Positions 1-9,193 of a stretch of 18,753 nt of DNA are shown here, one piece after another. The notes under the pieces are model-generated. The model was not told the DNA's origin and made no database searches. It was given only the letters and a program-made list of their open reading frames with translations. This DNA comes from an uncultured Oscillospiraceae bacterium (GTDB taxonomy: Bacteria; Bacillota_A; Clostridia; Oscillospirales; Oscillospiraceae), in contig CANRKN010000030.1 in the NCBI GenBank assembly GCA_947631215.1, forward strand, positions 1 to 18,753, in the 5' to 3' direction. A program made the position numbers and the translations under genes. Each line of letters begins with the position of its first letter. Within the stretch, counting starts at the first letter, position 1.

Positions 1-207
1 GCCCAGATCGTCCGGGACATCCTGGCCGGCGCCCCCGGTCCCAAGCGGGACGCGGTGCTCATGAACGCCGGCGCGGCCCTGTATATCGCCGGCAAGGCGG
101 CCAGCTGGGCCGAGGGCGTGACTCTGGCGGCGGAGCTCATCGACAGCGGCAAAGCCGCCGCGACCCTTGCCAGGTTCATCGAGGTCTCCAACCGCCCGGA
201 GAGCTGA
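1..207 (+). CDS. trpD: Anthranilate phosphoribosyltransferase, C-terminal fragment (5' end outside window)
   Basis: The reading frame is open from base 1 to a TGA at 205-207, giving the last 68 residues of a protein that begins upstream of the window. The segment contains [12 protein letters not shown] and ends in an [12 protein letters not shown] helix, which is the typical C-terminal end of TrpD. TrpD transfers phosphoribose from PRPP to anthranilate, the second step of tryptophan synthesis. The fragment is followed after a single base by trpC, and trpF, trpB and trpA come next, so the operon context strongly supports the call. The PRPP-binding and catalytic parts are not visible here. An ATG at 167 lies inside this gene in another frame and is not a real start. 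Confidence 0.92.
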   Translation, partial: AQIVRDILAGAPGPKRDAVLMNAGAALYIAGKAASWAEGVTLAAELIDSGKAAATLARFIEVSNRPES

Positions 208-208
208 G

Positions 209-997
209 ATGACCATCCTGGACCAATTGGCCGCCCACGCCCGGGAGCGGGTGGCGGCGGACAAAAAGATCGTCAGCCCGGAGGCCATGGAGGCGCTGGC
301 CAACGAGGGCGGTCCGGCCGACGGGCAGGCGTTCGTGGACGCGCTCACCAAGCCGGGCCTCAGCTTCATCTGCGAGGTGAAGCGGGCATCCCCCTCCAAG
401 GGGCTCATCGCGCCGGACTTTCCCTACCTGGACATCGCCCGGGCATATGCGGCCGCCGGGGCGGATGCGGTGTCCTGCCTCACGGAGCCCAAGTGGTTTT
501 TGGGCTCGGACGACATCTTCCGGGATATTCGCCGGACCATATCCCTCCCCATGCTCCGCAAGGATTTCACCGTGGATGAGTACCAGCTTCACCAGGCCAA
601 GGTCATGTGCGCCAACGCGGTGCTGCTCATCTGCGCCATCCTGGACACGGCCACGCTGGCGAAGTACTTGGAGATATGTGACCGGCTGGGCCTGGCCGCC
701 CTAGTGGAGACCCACGACGAGGGGGAGATCCGCTCCGCCCTCAGCGCCGGGGCCCGGATCATCGGCGTGAACAACCGGAACCTGAAGGACTTCACCGTGG
801 ACTTCTCCAACGCCGCCCGGCTGCGGGAGCTGATACCGCCCGAGGCGGTATATGTGGCGGAGAGCGGCGTGACCGGGCCTAAGGACGCGGCGGCGCTGAA
901 GGCACTGGGGGCCGACGCGGTGCTGATGGGAGAGGTCCTCATGCGGGCGAAGGACAAGGCCGCGCTTTTGGCGGCCATGCGGGAGGCGGCCCGATGA
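209..997 (+). CDS. trpC: Indole-3-glycerol phosphate synthase
   Basis: This 262-residue protein closes the indole ring of CdRP to give indole-3-glycerol phosphate in the cytoplasm, and its length is normal for a stand-alone TrpC. Family motifs are in order: FICEVKRASPSKG (Glu56, Lys58), LRKDF (catalytic-type Lys118), ALVETHDE (Glu167), GVNNRNL (around Asn188) and VAESG (Glu218, Ser219), as expected for a TIM-barrel IGPS. The ATG at 209 is chosen because it follows the trpD stop by one base, has a GGAG sequence just upstream inside the trpD end, and begins the usual MTILDQL-type N terminus. An in-frame ATG at 167 would add 14 residues that overlap trpD. Its TGA overlaps the trpF start in an ATGA, which indicates translational coupling. 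Confidence 0.97.
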   Translation: MTILDQLAAHARERVAADKKIVSPEAMEALANEGGPADGQAFVDALTKPGLSFICEVKRASPSKGLIAPDFPYLDIARAYAAAGADAVSCLTEPKWFLGSDDIFRDIRRTISLPMLRKDFTVDEYQLHQAKVMCANAVLLICAILDTATLAKYLEICDRLGLAALVETHDEGEIRSALSAGARIIGVNNRNLKDFTVDFSNAARLRELIPPEAVYVAESGVTGPKDAAALKALGADAVLMGEVLMRAKDKAALLAAMREAAR

Positions 998-1599
998 CGA
1001 AGATCAAGATATGCGGCCTGTACCGGCCCCAGGACATAGAATACGTCAACGCCGCCCGGCCGGACTGGTGCGGGTTCATCATCAACTTTCCCAAGAGCCA
1101 CCGGAACCTGGCCCCGGACCGGGTCCGGGCCCTGCGGGCGGGGCTGGACAGCGGTATCGTCCCTGTGGGTGTATTTGTGGATAGCCCCGTGGAGGACGCG
1201 GCGGCGCTCCTGAACGACGGCACCATATCCGTGGCCCAGCTCCATGGCCATGAGGACGAGGGTTATATCGCCGCCCTCCGCGCCCTGGCCCCCGGCTGCA
1301 CGGTGTGGAAGGCATTTAAAGTCCGCACCGCCGGAGACCTGGCCGCCGCCAACGCCTCCGCCGCCGATATGGTCCTCTTAGACAACGGCTACGGCACCGG
1401 CGCGGCCTTCGACTGGTCCCTGACCCAGGGCGTGACCCGGCCCTATATCCTGGCCGGCGGCCTGATGCCGGAAAATATCCCCGACGCCATTGACCGGCTT
1501 CGCCCATGGGGCTTAGACATCTCCAGCGGCGTGGAGACGGATAAAAAGAAAGACTTTACAAAGATCATGGCGGCGGTAGCCGCCGCGCGAAAGGAATGA
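994..1599 (+). CDS. trpF: Phosphoribosylanthranilate isomerase
   Basis: This 201-residue TIM-barrel protein isomerises phosphoribosylanthranilate to CdRP, the step before TrpC. The catalytic cysteine is in KICGL (Cys7), and the general-acid aspartate is in LLDNGYGTG (Asp130). The phosphate-binding parts are AGGLMPENI and DISSGVET near the C terminus. It begins in an ATGA overlap with trpC. It ends at 1599, where its TGA overlaps an alternative trpB ATG. The gene is separate from trpC, unlike the fused enterobacterial form. No frameshift or missing motif is visible. Confidence 0.97.
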   Translation: MTKIKICGLYRPQDIEYVNAARPDWCGFIINFPKSHRNLAPDRVRALRAGLDSGIVPVGVFVDSPVEDAAALLNDGTISVAQLHGHEDEGYIAALRALAPGCTVWKAFKVRTAGDLAAANASAADMVLLDNGYGTGAAFDWSLTQGVTRPYILAGGLMPENIPDAIDRLRPWGLDISSGVETDKKKDFTKIMAAVAAARKE

Positions 1600-1604
1600 A
1601 CGCC

Positions 1605-2781
<1,177 letters not shown>

Positions 2782-2789
<8 letters not shown>

Positions 2790-3552
2790 CATCCATAAGG
2801 CCTTTGAAAACGGCAAGGCGTTCATCCCGTTCATCACCTGCGGCGACCCGGACCTGGAGACCACCGCTGCCTGCGTGCGGGCCTGCGCGGCCAACGGGGC
2901 AAGCCTCATCGAGCTGGGCATCCCCTTCTCCGACCCCACCGCCGAGGGCCCGGTCATCCAGGCGGCCAACCTGCGGGCGCTGACCGGCGGCGTCACCACG
3001 GACAGGATATTCGATCTGGTCCGGGACCTGCGCCGGGACGTGACTGTGCCCATGGTGTTCATGACCTACGCCAACGTGGTCTTCTCCTACGGCGCGGAGC
3101 GGTTCATCTCCACCTGCCGGGACATCGGTATCGACGGGCTCATCCTGCCCGACCTGCCCTTTGAGGAGAAGGGGGAGTTCCTGCCCCTGTGCCGGCAGTA
3201 CGGCGTGGACCTGATATCCCTGGTGGCGCCCACCTCCGCCGACCGCATCGCCATGATCGCCCGGGAGGCGGAGGGCTTCCTCTACATCGTCTCCAGCCTG
3301 GGCGTCACCGGCACCCGCAGCGAGATCACTACGGACCTGGCCTCCATCGTGAAGGTGGTCCGGGCCAATACGTCCATCCCCTGCGCCATCGGCTTCGGCA
3401 TCTCCACGCCGGAACAGGCGGCCAAGATGGCCTCTTATTCCGACGGGGCCATCGTGGGCTCGGCCATCATCAAGCTGCTGGCCCAATACGGCAAGGACGC
3501 GCCGGAGCATGTGGGCGCGTATGTGCGGACCATGACGGAGGCCCTTGGGTAA
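2782..3552 (+). CDS. trpA: Tryptophan synthase alpha subunit
   Basis: This 256-residue TIM-barrel subunit cleaves indole-3-glycerol phosphate to indole and G3P and channels indole to TrpB. The [10 protein letters not shown] motif supplies the catalytic glutamate (Glu44, equivalent to E. coli Glu49). The second acidic residue, Asp60 in E. coli (LADGP), is a glutamate here (Glu55 in TAEGP). Later motifs [22 protein letters not shown] and [11 protein letters not shown] are typical. The ATG at 2782 has GGAGG 6 nt upstream, overlaps the trpB end by 8 bp, and gives the standard N terminus [17 protein letters not shown]. It is the last gene of the operon and a strong hairpin terminator follows 21 bp after its stop. 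Confidence 0.97.
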
Positions 3553-3573
3553 CGGGGACGCCGGTAAGAATGA

Positions 3574-3610
3574 AAAACTCCTCACTTCCGGGATGGAAGT
3601 GAGGAGTTTT
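3574..3610. terminator. Bidirectional intrinsic terminator of the trp operon
   Basis: A perfect 16-bp inverted repeat has its left arm at 3574-3589, a 5-nt loop GGGAT at 3590-3594 and its right arm at 3595-3610. The right arm ends in TTTT and is followed by GTTT. On the other strand the outer bases also give a T run. It lies between two convergent genes, trpA and the GPH symporter, so it can stop transcription from both sides. Confidence 0.9.
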
Positions 3611-3633
3611 GTTTGGGAGAGTACCTTTCCGCT

Positions 3634-3666
3634 CATGCCTGCGGGTCCCCCGGACCCGCAGGCATG
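3634..3666 (-). terminator. Strong GC-rich hairpin just downstream of the symporter gene
   Basis: A perfect 15-bp inverted repeat has arms at 3634-3648 and 3652-3666 around a 3-nt CCC loop. It lies 8 bp beyond the stop of the minus-strand symporter gene. It has no T tract, so it may act as an mRNA 3'-end stabiliser or as a partner of the following bidirectional terminator rather than as a stand-alone intrinsic terminator. Confidence 0.55.
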
Positions 3667-3674
3667 GACAGGAC

Positions 3675-5063
3675 TTACTTGCGGCGCTCCGCGAGGGTGG
3701 CCACGTTGGACTCCACGCGCTTCTTGTTCAGCGGGTAGAGGAAGATCAGCACCACGGCCAGCAGCGCGTAGCCGATGGCGGGCACCAGGCAGGTGATGTT
3801 GTAGATGCCGTTGGTGACGCTCTCTTCGAACTGGGTCTCGGCGGTGTAGCCGATCATGGTCAGCAGCAGGCCGGTGACGCCGGAGGAGGCCGCCTGGCCC
3901 AGCTTCCGGGCGAAGGAGTACACGGAGTAGATCTCGCCGTCGGAGCGGGAGCCGGTGCGCACCTCGGTGTCGTCGATGACGTCGGTGATCATGGCCCAGC
4001 AGATCAGGGAGAAGATGCCCAGACCGATGTAGCTGATGGAGTACAGGCCCAGGAACACCCAGGCGTTGTGGGTGTGCATGATGAAAGCGATGACGAACAC
4101 CACCACGCCCAGGATGGAGGCGTAGATGCCCAGCTCCTTGCGGCCGAACTTGGTGGACAGCTTCACAACGAACACAGAGCAGACCAGGGTGATGACCGTG
4201 CCCACCAGGCCGGCCATGGACTGAGCCTGGACGTTGCCGAAGTAGTTGGGATACACATAGGCCATCATGCCCTGGCTGGTCAGCTGGACCAGCAGCTGGC
4301 AGATGGAGGCCACCACGATGCCGATGAGGGCGCGGTTGGTGACCAGGCCCTTCAAAAGCTTGCCCAGGTTGAACTTCTCGGTCTTCTGCTCGACCTTCAC
4401 GCGCTCGGTGGTCATGTGGAAGCAGAGCAGGTAGCACACCACGGCGCCGATGGAGCAGATCAGAGAAAAGATGATGACCTTGTTGGGGGCCATGACCTGC
4501 TGGCCGGCTTCGTTGGTGTAGTAGATGATGAGGGGCATGATCACGCCGATGCAGGTGCCGGCGAGGGTCGCGCCGATGGTACGGAAGGTGGACAGCTCAG
4601 CCCGGTCCTTGGGCTCGGCGGAGATGGCGGACGCCATGGAGCCGTAGGGGATGTTGATGGAGGTGTAGAACACGCTGCCCCACAGCAGGTAGGTGAAGAA
4701 CATCCAGAAGATCTTGAAGCCCATGGCCATGTCCTTGAACCAGGTGGCGTACAGCAGGAAGGAGGCCACCGCCACGGGGCCGCACATCCGGCGCATCCAG
4801 GGCTTGAACTTGCCGTCCTTGGTGGGCTTGGAGCGGTCCACGATCTGGCCCATGGTCACGTCGGTGAACGCGTCCACGAAACGGGCCAGCATCATCATGA
4901 TGCCGACGAGGCCGGCGCTGACGCCCATAACGTCCGTGTAGAACTTCATTAGCAGGGAGGAGGACAGAATGAAGGTGAAGTCGTTGCCGAAGTCACCAAA
5001 CATGTAGCCCAGCTTATCCCTTATGCCGAAGGGGCGCAGGGTGGTAGGGGTTTCTTTTGCCAT
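3675..5063 (-). CDS. GPH-family sugar:cation symporter (MelB/XynP/YicJ-like)
   Basis: This 462-residue polytopic membrane protein has about 12 hydrophobic segments. Its N-terminal part, with KLGYMFGDFGNDFTF and later FVDAFTDVTMGQIVDRSKP, is characteristic of the glycoside-pentoside-hexuronide:cation symporter family in the MFS. Members carry di- or oligosaccharides and glycosides with H+ or Na+. The substrate cannot be read from the sequence, but the co-transcribed GH2 and GH3 enzymes suggest an intact beta-linked oligosaccharide. The start at 5063 is preceded by GGAG at a spacing of 9 nt. It is the last gene of the operon, 58 bp downstream of the GH2 gene, and a small hairpin lies in that gap. 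Confidence 0.9.
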   Translation of the reverse strand: MAKETPTTLRPFGIRDKLGYMFGDFGNDFTFILSSSLLMKFYTDVMGVSAGLVGIMMMLARFVDAFTDVTMGQIVDRSKPTKDGKFKPWMRRMCGPVAVASFLLYATWFKDMAMGFKIFWMFFTYLLWGSVFYTSINIPYGSMASAISAEPKDRAELSTFRTIGATLAGTCIGVIMPLIIYYTNEAGQQVMAPNKVIIFSLICSIGAVVCYLLCFHMTTERVKVEQKTEKFNLGKLLKGLVTNRALIGIVVASICQLLVQLTSQGMMAYVYPNYFGNVQAQSMAGLVGTVITLVCSVFVVKLSTKFGRKELGIYASILGVVVFVIAFIMHTHNAWVFLGLYSISYIGLGIFSLICWAMITDVIDDTEVRTGSRSDGEIYSVYSFARKLGQAASSGVTGLLLTMIGYTAETQFEESVTNGIYNITCLVPAIGYALLAVVLIFLYPLNKKRVESNVATLAERRK

Positions 5064-5093
5064 TTTTGCTTACTCCTTTTCTTGTTTATTTCA

Positions 5094-5108
5094 GCTCCCC
5101 CCGGGAGC
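5094..5108 (-). other. Small intergenic hairpin between GH2 and symporter genes
   Basis: GCTCCC and GGGAGC form a 6-bp stem with a 3-nt loop at 5100-5102. It lies in the 58-bp gap between the GH2 stop and the symporter start. No T tract follows on the minus strand, so it is unlikely to be a full terminator. It may protect or process the polycistronic mRNA and so adjust symporter expression. Confidence 0.4.
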
Positions 5109-5121
5109 AAAAATACATGTT

Positions 5122-7389
5122 TTACGCCTTCTTGATCTTGATGAGCTGGGCGTTGAGGCTCTCCAGGAAGCCGTCCGGCAGCATGCCGCCGCCAAGCGAC
5201 ATCATGGCCTCGGGCGTCATGCCCTTCATCATGCCCCACATGCCCTCGCCGGGGGCCACGTCGAAGTTGGTGGCCATCTTCACGGCCTTGCGGACAACGG
5301 CGCCCACCTCTTCGTTTTTGAAGAGCTCCTCCATGGTGTCCTTCACGCTGTAATAGCCTTCCGGGAACTCCATGGGGGCGGTCAGGTCCAGGTCGCCCAC
5401 CATCTTGAACCAGTTGGCCACGCCCTCGGCCCGCTCGTTGACCTCGGGCAGGACGTAGATGGCCGGCTCCTTTTCGACCTTTTCCAACGTGGCGGTGTCC
5501 TTCACGCCTCCGGCCACGGCCAGGAGGGTGTTGAAGCCGTCCTTGAGGGCGACGGTGAACTCAAAGACCTTCTCCGCGCTCTGCTCGGCGATCTTCTCCC
5601 CGTCGAGATAGAGCTCCACCGTGGGCTGGTTGGAGTAGACCTTTACGAGGGTGGTCTCCCCGGCCCGCTGGGCATACCGCTTGCCGCAGATGTGCACCAT
5701 GGGCTCCTTCGTCCAATAGGCCTGGTAGACATAATAACTATCCTTCTTGGTCTTCCGGTCCATGGTCATGAGGCCCTTGTTGTTCCGGCCGGCCACGCCG
5801 CCCTCGTTCCGGGCCGCGCACCCGAAGTCGAACATGTTCCACACGTGGGTGGACCACATCCAGGGCCGTTCGTCGAAGACCTTCGCCAGGTGCTCGTGGT
5901 ACAGAGCCTGATACTCCTCGGAGTAGTCCTTGCAGGCGGGGTTCGGCCCGTGGTAGGTGATGATGCCCTCGCAGCCGTACTCGCTCATGCCGAGACAGAT
6001 GTCCGGGTGGACGGCATGGAAGTTATCCAGCCAGGGCCCGTTGTCCTCCATCTTGCCGCCGTACCAGCCGAAGTAGTGGTTGTAGCTCTCCACGTCGGTG
6101 ATGTGGTGCATGGGGCTCTCCACCGGGGTCATGGACACATGGGCGATGGTGGTGAGACGGGTGGGATCCAGCTTGTGGCAGAGCTCGTTCAGTTCCTTGT
6201 GATTTTCCACCAGCTTTTCGCTGATGCCGCCGATCAAAATTTCGTTGGACACGCCCCAGAAGCAGATGGAGGGGTGGTTGTAGTTCTGGATGATGAGCTC
6301 CGTCATCTGGCTGACGCAGTTTTCATGGGCGGCGGGGTCCTTGTTGAACACGCTGATGAAGGGGATCTCCGCCCAGATGATGAAGCCCAGCTCGTCGCAG
6401 GCGTCGTAGAAGTCCTGGGAATGCTGATAGTGGGCCAGGCGGATGGTGTTGGCCCCCAGCTCTTTGATGAGGTAAGCGTCCTCATAGTGGTCGTCGGCGG
6501 TGAGGGCGTTGCCCTTGTAGAGCCTATCCTGGTGGCGGCTGACGCCCCGGAGGGGGGTCTGGACGCCGTTGAGGATGAACCCTTCGTCGGGGGTGACGGA
6601 GAAGCTCCGCACGCCGGCCCGGCAGGCGATCTCGTCGTAGGCCTCATTCCGCCGCTGCAGGGTGGCGGTGACGGTGTAGAGATAGGGCTCGTCGATGCTC
6701 CACAGCTTCGCGTCCGGTACGGATACGGTCACGGCGGGGCTGTCCGCCGGCCGGCAGGCCGCGGCCACCTCGTTGCCCTCCTCGTCCTCCACGGACCACA
6801 GGACCGTAAAGTTTTCGTCGGCGTTCTTCACCCAGGCGTTCAGTTCGAAGGCGGCGCCGCCGCAGGGCTGGGGCTTGGGGGTGACGGCGAGGCCCGGCCC
6901 GCCGAAGTACTCCAGGTCGAAGTGGGCGTCGGGGACGCTGATGATGTTCACGCCCCGGTACAGGCCGCCGTAGAAGGTGAAGTCGGCGGACTGGGGATAG
7001 ACGCTGCTCTTCTCCTCGTTGGAGCAGGCGATGACGAGAAGATTCTCTTCGCCTTCCTTGCACAGGTCGGTCACGTCCGCCCGGAAGGTGGAGTAGCCGC
7101 CCTCGTGGTAGGTCACTTCCTTGCCGTTGACATATACCGTGGCCTGCTGGCCCGCGGCCAGCACCTCCACGAACACCCGGCCCCCGGCTAGGGGCTGTTT
7201 TGGCGTTTCAAAGGTGCGGGCATACCAGCATTTGCCGCGATAGTAGCTGCCGTTGCCGTCGCAGCCGTCCACCGCGTTCCAGGTGTGGGGCAGGTCGACG
7301 CTCTCCCAGTCCGCGGGCAGTTTATCAGGCAGGCCCGCGTCGGCTTTGATGAACTTCCAGCCTTTGTCGATGTTGATGACTTGACGCAT
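5122..7389 (-). CDS. Glycoside hydrolase family 2 protein (beta-galactosidase/beta-glycosidase-like)
   Basis: This 755-residue retaining glycosidase has no signal peptide, so it is predicted to be cytoplasmic. Residues 1-150 form the sugar-binding jelly roll (WKFIKAD, LPHTWN, YYRGKCWYARTF, YGGLYRGVNI) and about 155-265 the immunoglobulin-like domain. The TIM barrel follows (LRGVSRHQDR, IRLAHYQHS). The acid/base is Glu383 in NHPSICFWGVSNEI and the nucleophile Glu470 in GMSEYG; HVWNMFDF follows as usual in GH2. After residue 679 there is an unusual 77-residue tail (VKDTMEELF, MWGMMKGMTPEAMMSL) outside the GH2 fold. Its ATG has GGAGGAG just upstream and lies 16 bp after the second GH3 gene. GH2 covers beta-galactosidases, glucuronidases and mannosidases, so the exact sugar is open. 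Confidence 0.92.
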   Translation of the reverse strand: MRQVINIDKGWKFIKADAGLPDKLPADWESVDLPHTWNAVDGCDGNGSYYRGKCWYARTFETPKQPLAGGRVFVEVLAAGQQATVYVNGKEVTYHEGGYSTFRADVTDLCKEGEENLLVIACSNEEKSSVYPQSADFTFYGGLYRGVNIISVPDAHFDLEYFGGPGLAVTPKPQPCGGAAFELNAWVKNADENFTVLWSVEDEEGNEVAAACRPADSPAVTVSVPDAKLWSIDEPYLYTVTATLQRRNEAYDEIACRAGVRSFSVTPDEGFILNGVQTPLRGVSRHQDRLYKGNALTADDHYEDAYLIKELGANTIRLAHYQHSQDFYDACDELGFIIWAEIPFISVFNKDPAAHENCVSQMTELIIQNYNHPSICFWGVSNEILIGGISEKLVENHKELNELCHKLDPTRLTTIAHVSMTPVESPMHHITDVESYNHYFGWYGGKMEDNGPWLDNFHAVHPDICLGMSEYGCEGIITYHGPNPACKDYSEEYQALYHEHLAKVFDERPWMWSTHVWNMFDFGCAARNEGGVAGRNNKGLMTMDRKTKKDSYYVYQAYWTKEPMVHICGKRYAQRAGETTLVKVYSNQPTVELYLDGEKIAEQSAEKVFEFTVALKDGFNTLLAVAGGVKDTATLEKVEKEPAIYVLPEVNERAEGVANWFKMVGDLDLTAPMEFPEGYYSVKDTMEELFKNEEVGAVVRKAVKMATNFDVAPGEGMWGMMKGMTPEAMMSLGGGMLPDGFLESLNAQLIKIKKA

Positions 7390-7405
7390 GTTCTCCTCCT
7401 TTTCT

Positions 7406-9181
7406 TTAGATGCGGGTGTCCCACAGACCGCAGAAGCTGTCGATGGGGTCCTTCCCGTGGAATGCCTCCGGCCCGGTCACCAGCGCCTCCACCAAGGCGT
7501 CCATGGTGTAGGGTTTGGAGTCGTAGGCGTTGATGTAGGTGCGCACCGCGGGGATGTCCGCCAGCATGGTGGGCAGGTTCACGCTGATGGCCACCACGGG
7601 CACCTCGAACACGTACCAGGGGATCTCGCCGCCGCCCTTGGACATGCCGAAGGCGGGGTGGCCGTTCGCCACGTCGCAGAGGGTTATCACCAGGTCCATC
7701 TGGGAGACGAAGTCCGCGATGGCGTTCTTCCCGGCGAAGTAGAGGTTCAGACTGGGGGCCTCGCCCGCGGCGATCTGCTTTTTGATCTTCTCCAGGGGGC
7801 TTTCATAGATGAAGGCGTCGAAGCCCTTTTCGATGAGCCGGTCCCGCAGGTCCTCGGCGGGGTTTTTGCGCCTGCCGCCGGCGCCCATGGCCATGGCCGC
7901 CAGCGCCGCCATGGGCCCGTCCGCGCCCTTGACGTACACGATCATGATCCGCTTGGTCTTCTTCGGGTCCAGGGGCAGCACGCCCTCGTCCTTGTACTTC
8001 ACCAGCGTCAGGGCCTCCCGGCTGATGGCCTCGGCGGTCTTCTTGTAGCTGGGGTCTGAAAGCACCCCGGGCAGGGCCTCGGGGGAGGGGACAAGTTCTT
8101 CCTTCGCCTTCTTGTTGAGTCCCATGTGGGCCTTCAGGCCCAGGATGCGCGTCAGCGCCTCGGTCATGCGGGCCTCAGAGATAATGCCGGTCTTATAGGC
8201 GTCCAGCATGGTCTGGAAATCCTCGTCCGGGTCGTTGAAGAACAGGAACATGTCGCACCCGGCGTTGATGGCGGCGGGCAGCATGTCCCGGCGCTTCATC
8301 CGGTCCGTCATGCCCACCATGTGGCTGGCGTCGGTGACCACCATGCCGTTGAAGCCCAGCTCCTCCCGGAGTAACCCGGTCATGATCTCGGGGCACAGGG
8401 TGGCGGGCAGCATCTCGTCGTCGGTGATGCCGGGGCGGACCTGCCGCATGTACTTGGGCAGCATGATGTGTCCGCCCATGATGGCGTCCAGGCCGCCGTC
8501 GATGAGGGTCTTGTAGACCATGCCGTAGGTGGCCATCCACTGTTCCCGGTCGAATTCGTTGATGTTGTTGGCCATGTGGGCGTCCCGGTAGTCCTGGCCG
8601 TTGCCGGGGAAGTGCTTGGCGGCGCAGGCGAAGCCATCGATCGTGTGGGCCCCGTCCAGATAGGCCCGGCTCATGGCGGCGACACGCTCCGGGTCATTGC
8701 CGAAGCCTCGGGAGATGATCTCCTCGTTCTGCCAGTTGTAGTGGATGTCGCACACCGGCGCGAAGGCCATGTTGCAGCCGATGGCCGCGGCCTGCTCGTT
8801 CGCCATGCGGCCCAAGTCGTGGGCGTACTGGGCATTGCCCGTGGCGCCTATCTTGATACCAGCGCCGATGTTCACGCCGTCGGAGCAGGCCCCGTCGCCG
8901 CCGGCCTCGGTGTTGCAGGCGATGATGAGAGGCACCTTGGCGTACTTTTGCAAAACGCGGTTCTGCTCCAGCACCTTCGCCCCGGGCATGCCGTTATACC
9001 GGCAGCCGCCCAGGTGGTACTTCTCCATGAGCTCCTTGAGATAGCCCTCCTCCTGGCTGGAGGTGAGCTGGAAAAAGAGCTGGCCCACCTTTTCCTCGTC
9101 GGACATGCCCGCGATGGTCTTCTCCACCCAGGCGACGTCCTCGTTGGATAAGAAATAGGGATTGGCTTTTAAGTCGACCAT
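7406..9181 (-). CDS. Glycoside hydrolase family 3 protein, NagZ-like (tandem copy 2)
   Basis: This 591-residue protein has an N-terminal GH3 TIM barrel and a second alpha/beta domain from about residue 390. The motif AAKHFPGNGQDYRDAH (Lys189, His190, Asp200, His202) matches in spacing the KHFPGxG-x4-Dx-H loop of NagZ-type beta-N-acetylglucosaminidases, in which Asp and His form the acid/base pair. The usual His/Leu after KHFPG is Asn and the usual Ser/Thr before the last His is Ala. The predicted nucleophile is Asp284 in VVTDASHMVG. No signal peptide is present. Its start has GGAGG 7 nt upstream and lies 12 bp after the stop of a paralogue of identical length. It may be a hydrolase or, as reported for some His-containing NagZ-like GH3 enzymes, a phosphorylase. 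Confidence 0.9.
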   Translation of the reverse strand: MVDLKANPYFLSNEDVAWVEKTIAGMSDEEKVGQLFFQLTSSQEEGYLKELMEKYHLGGCRYNGMPGAKVLEQNRVLQKYAKVPLIIACNTEAGGDGACSDGVNIGAGIKIGATGNAQYAHDLGRMANEQAAAIGCNMAFAPVCDIHYNWQNEEIISRGFGNDPERVAAMSRAYLDGAHTIDGFACAAKHFPGNGQDYRDAHMANNINEFDREQWMATYGMVYKTLIDGGLDAIMGGHIMLPKYMRQVRPGITDDEMLPATLCPEIMTGLLREELGFNGMVVTDASHMVGMTDRMKRRDMLPAAINAGCDMFLFFNDPDEDFQTMLDAYKTGIISEARMTEALTRILGLKAHMGLNKKAKEELVPSPEALPGVLSDPSYKKTAEAISREALTLVKYKDEGVLPLDPKKTKRIMIVYVKGADGPMAALAAMAMGAGGRRKNPAEDLRDRLIEKGFDAFIYESPLEKIKKQIAAGEAPSLNLYFAGKNAIADFVSQMDLVITLCDVANGHPAFGMSKGGGEIPWYVFEVPVVAISVNLPTMLADIPAVRTYINAYDSKPYTMDALVEALVTGPEAFHGKDPIDSFCGLWDTRI

Positions 9182-9193
9182 AGGGTATCCTCC

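Noticed and set aside
5023..7191. Plus-strand open frame of 722 codons opposite the GH2 gene
   Set aside because: Its composition is that of an antisense shadow (His, Gly, Val rich, no motifs), while the minus strand encodes an intact GH2 enzyme with catalytic residues.
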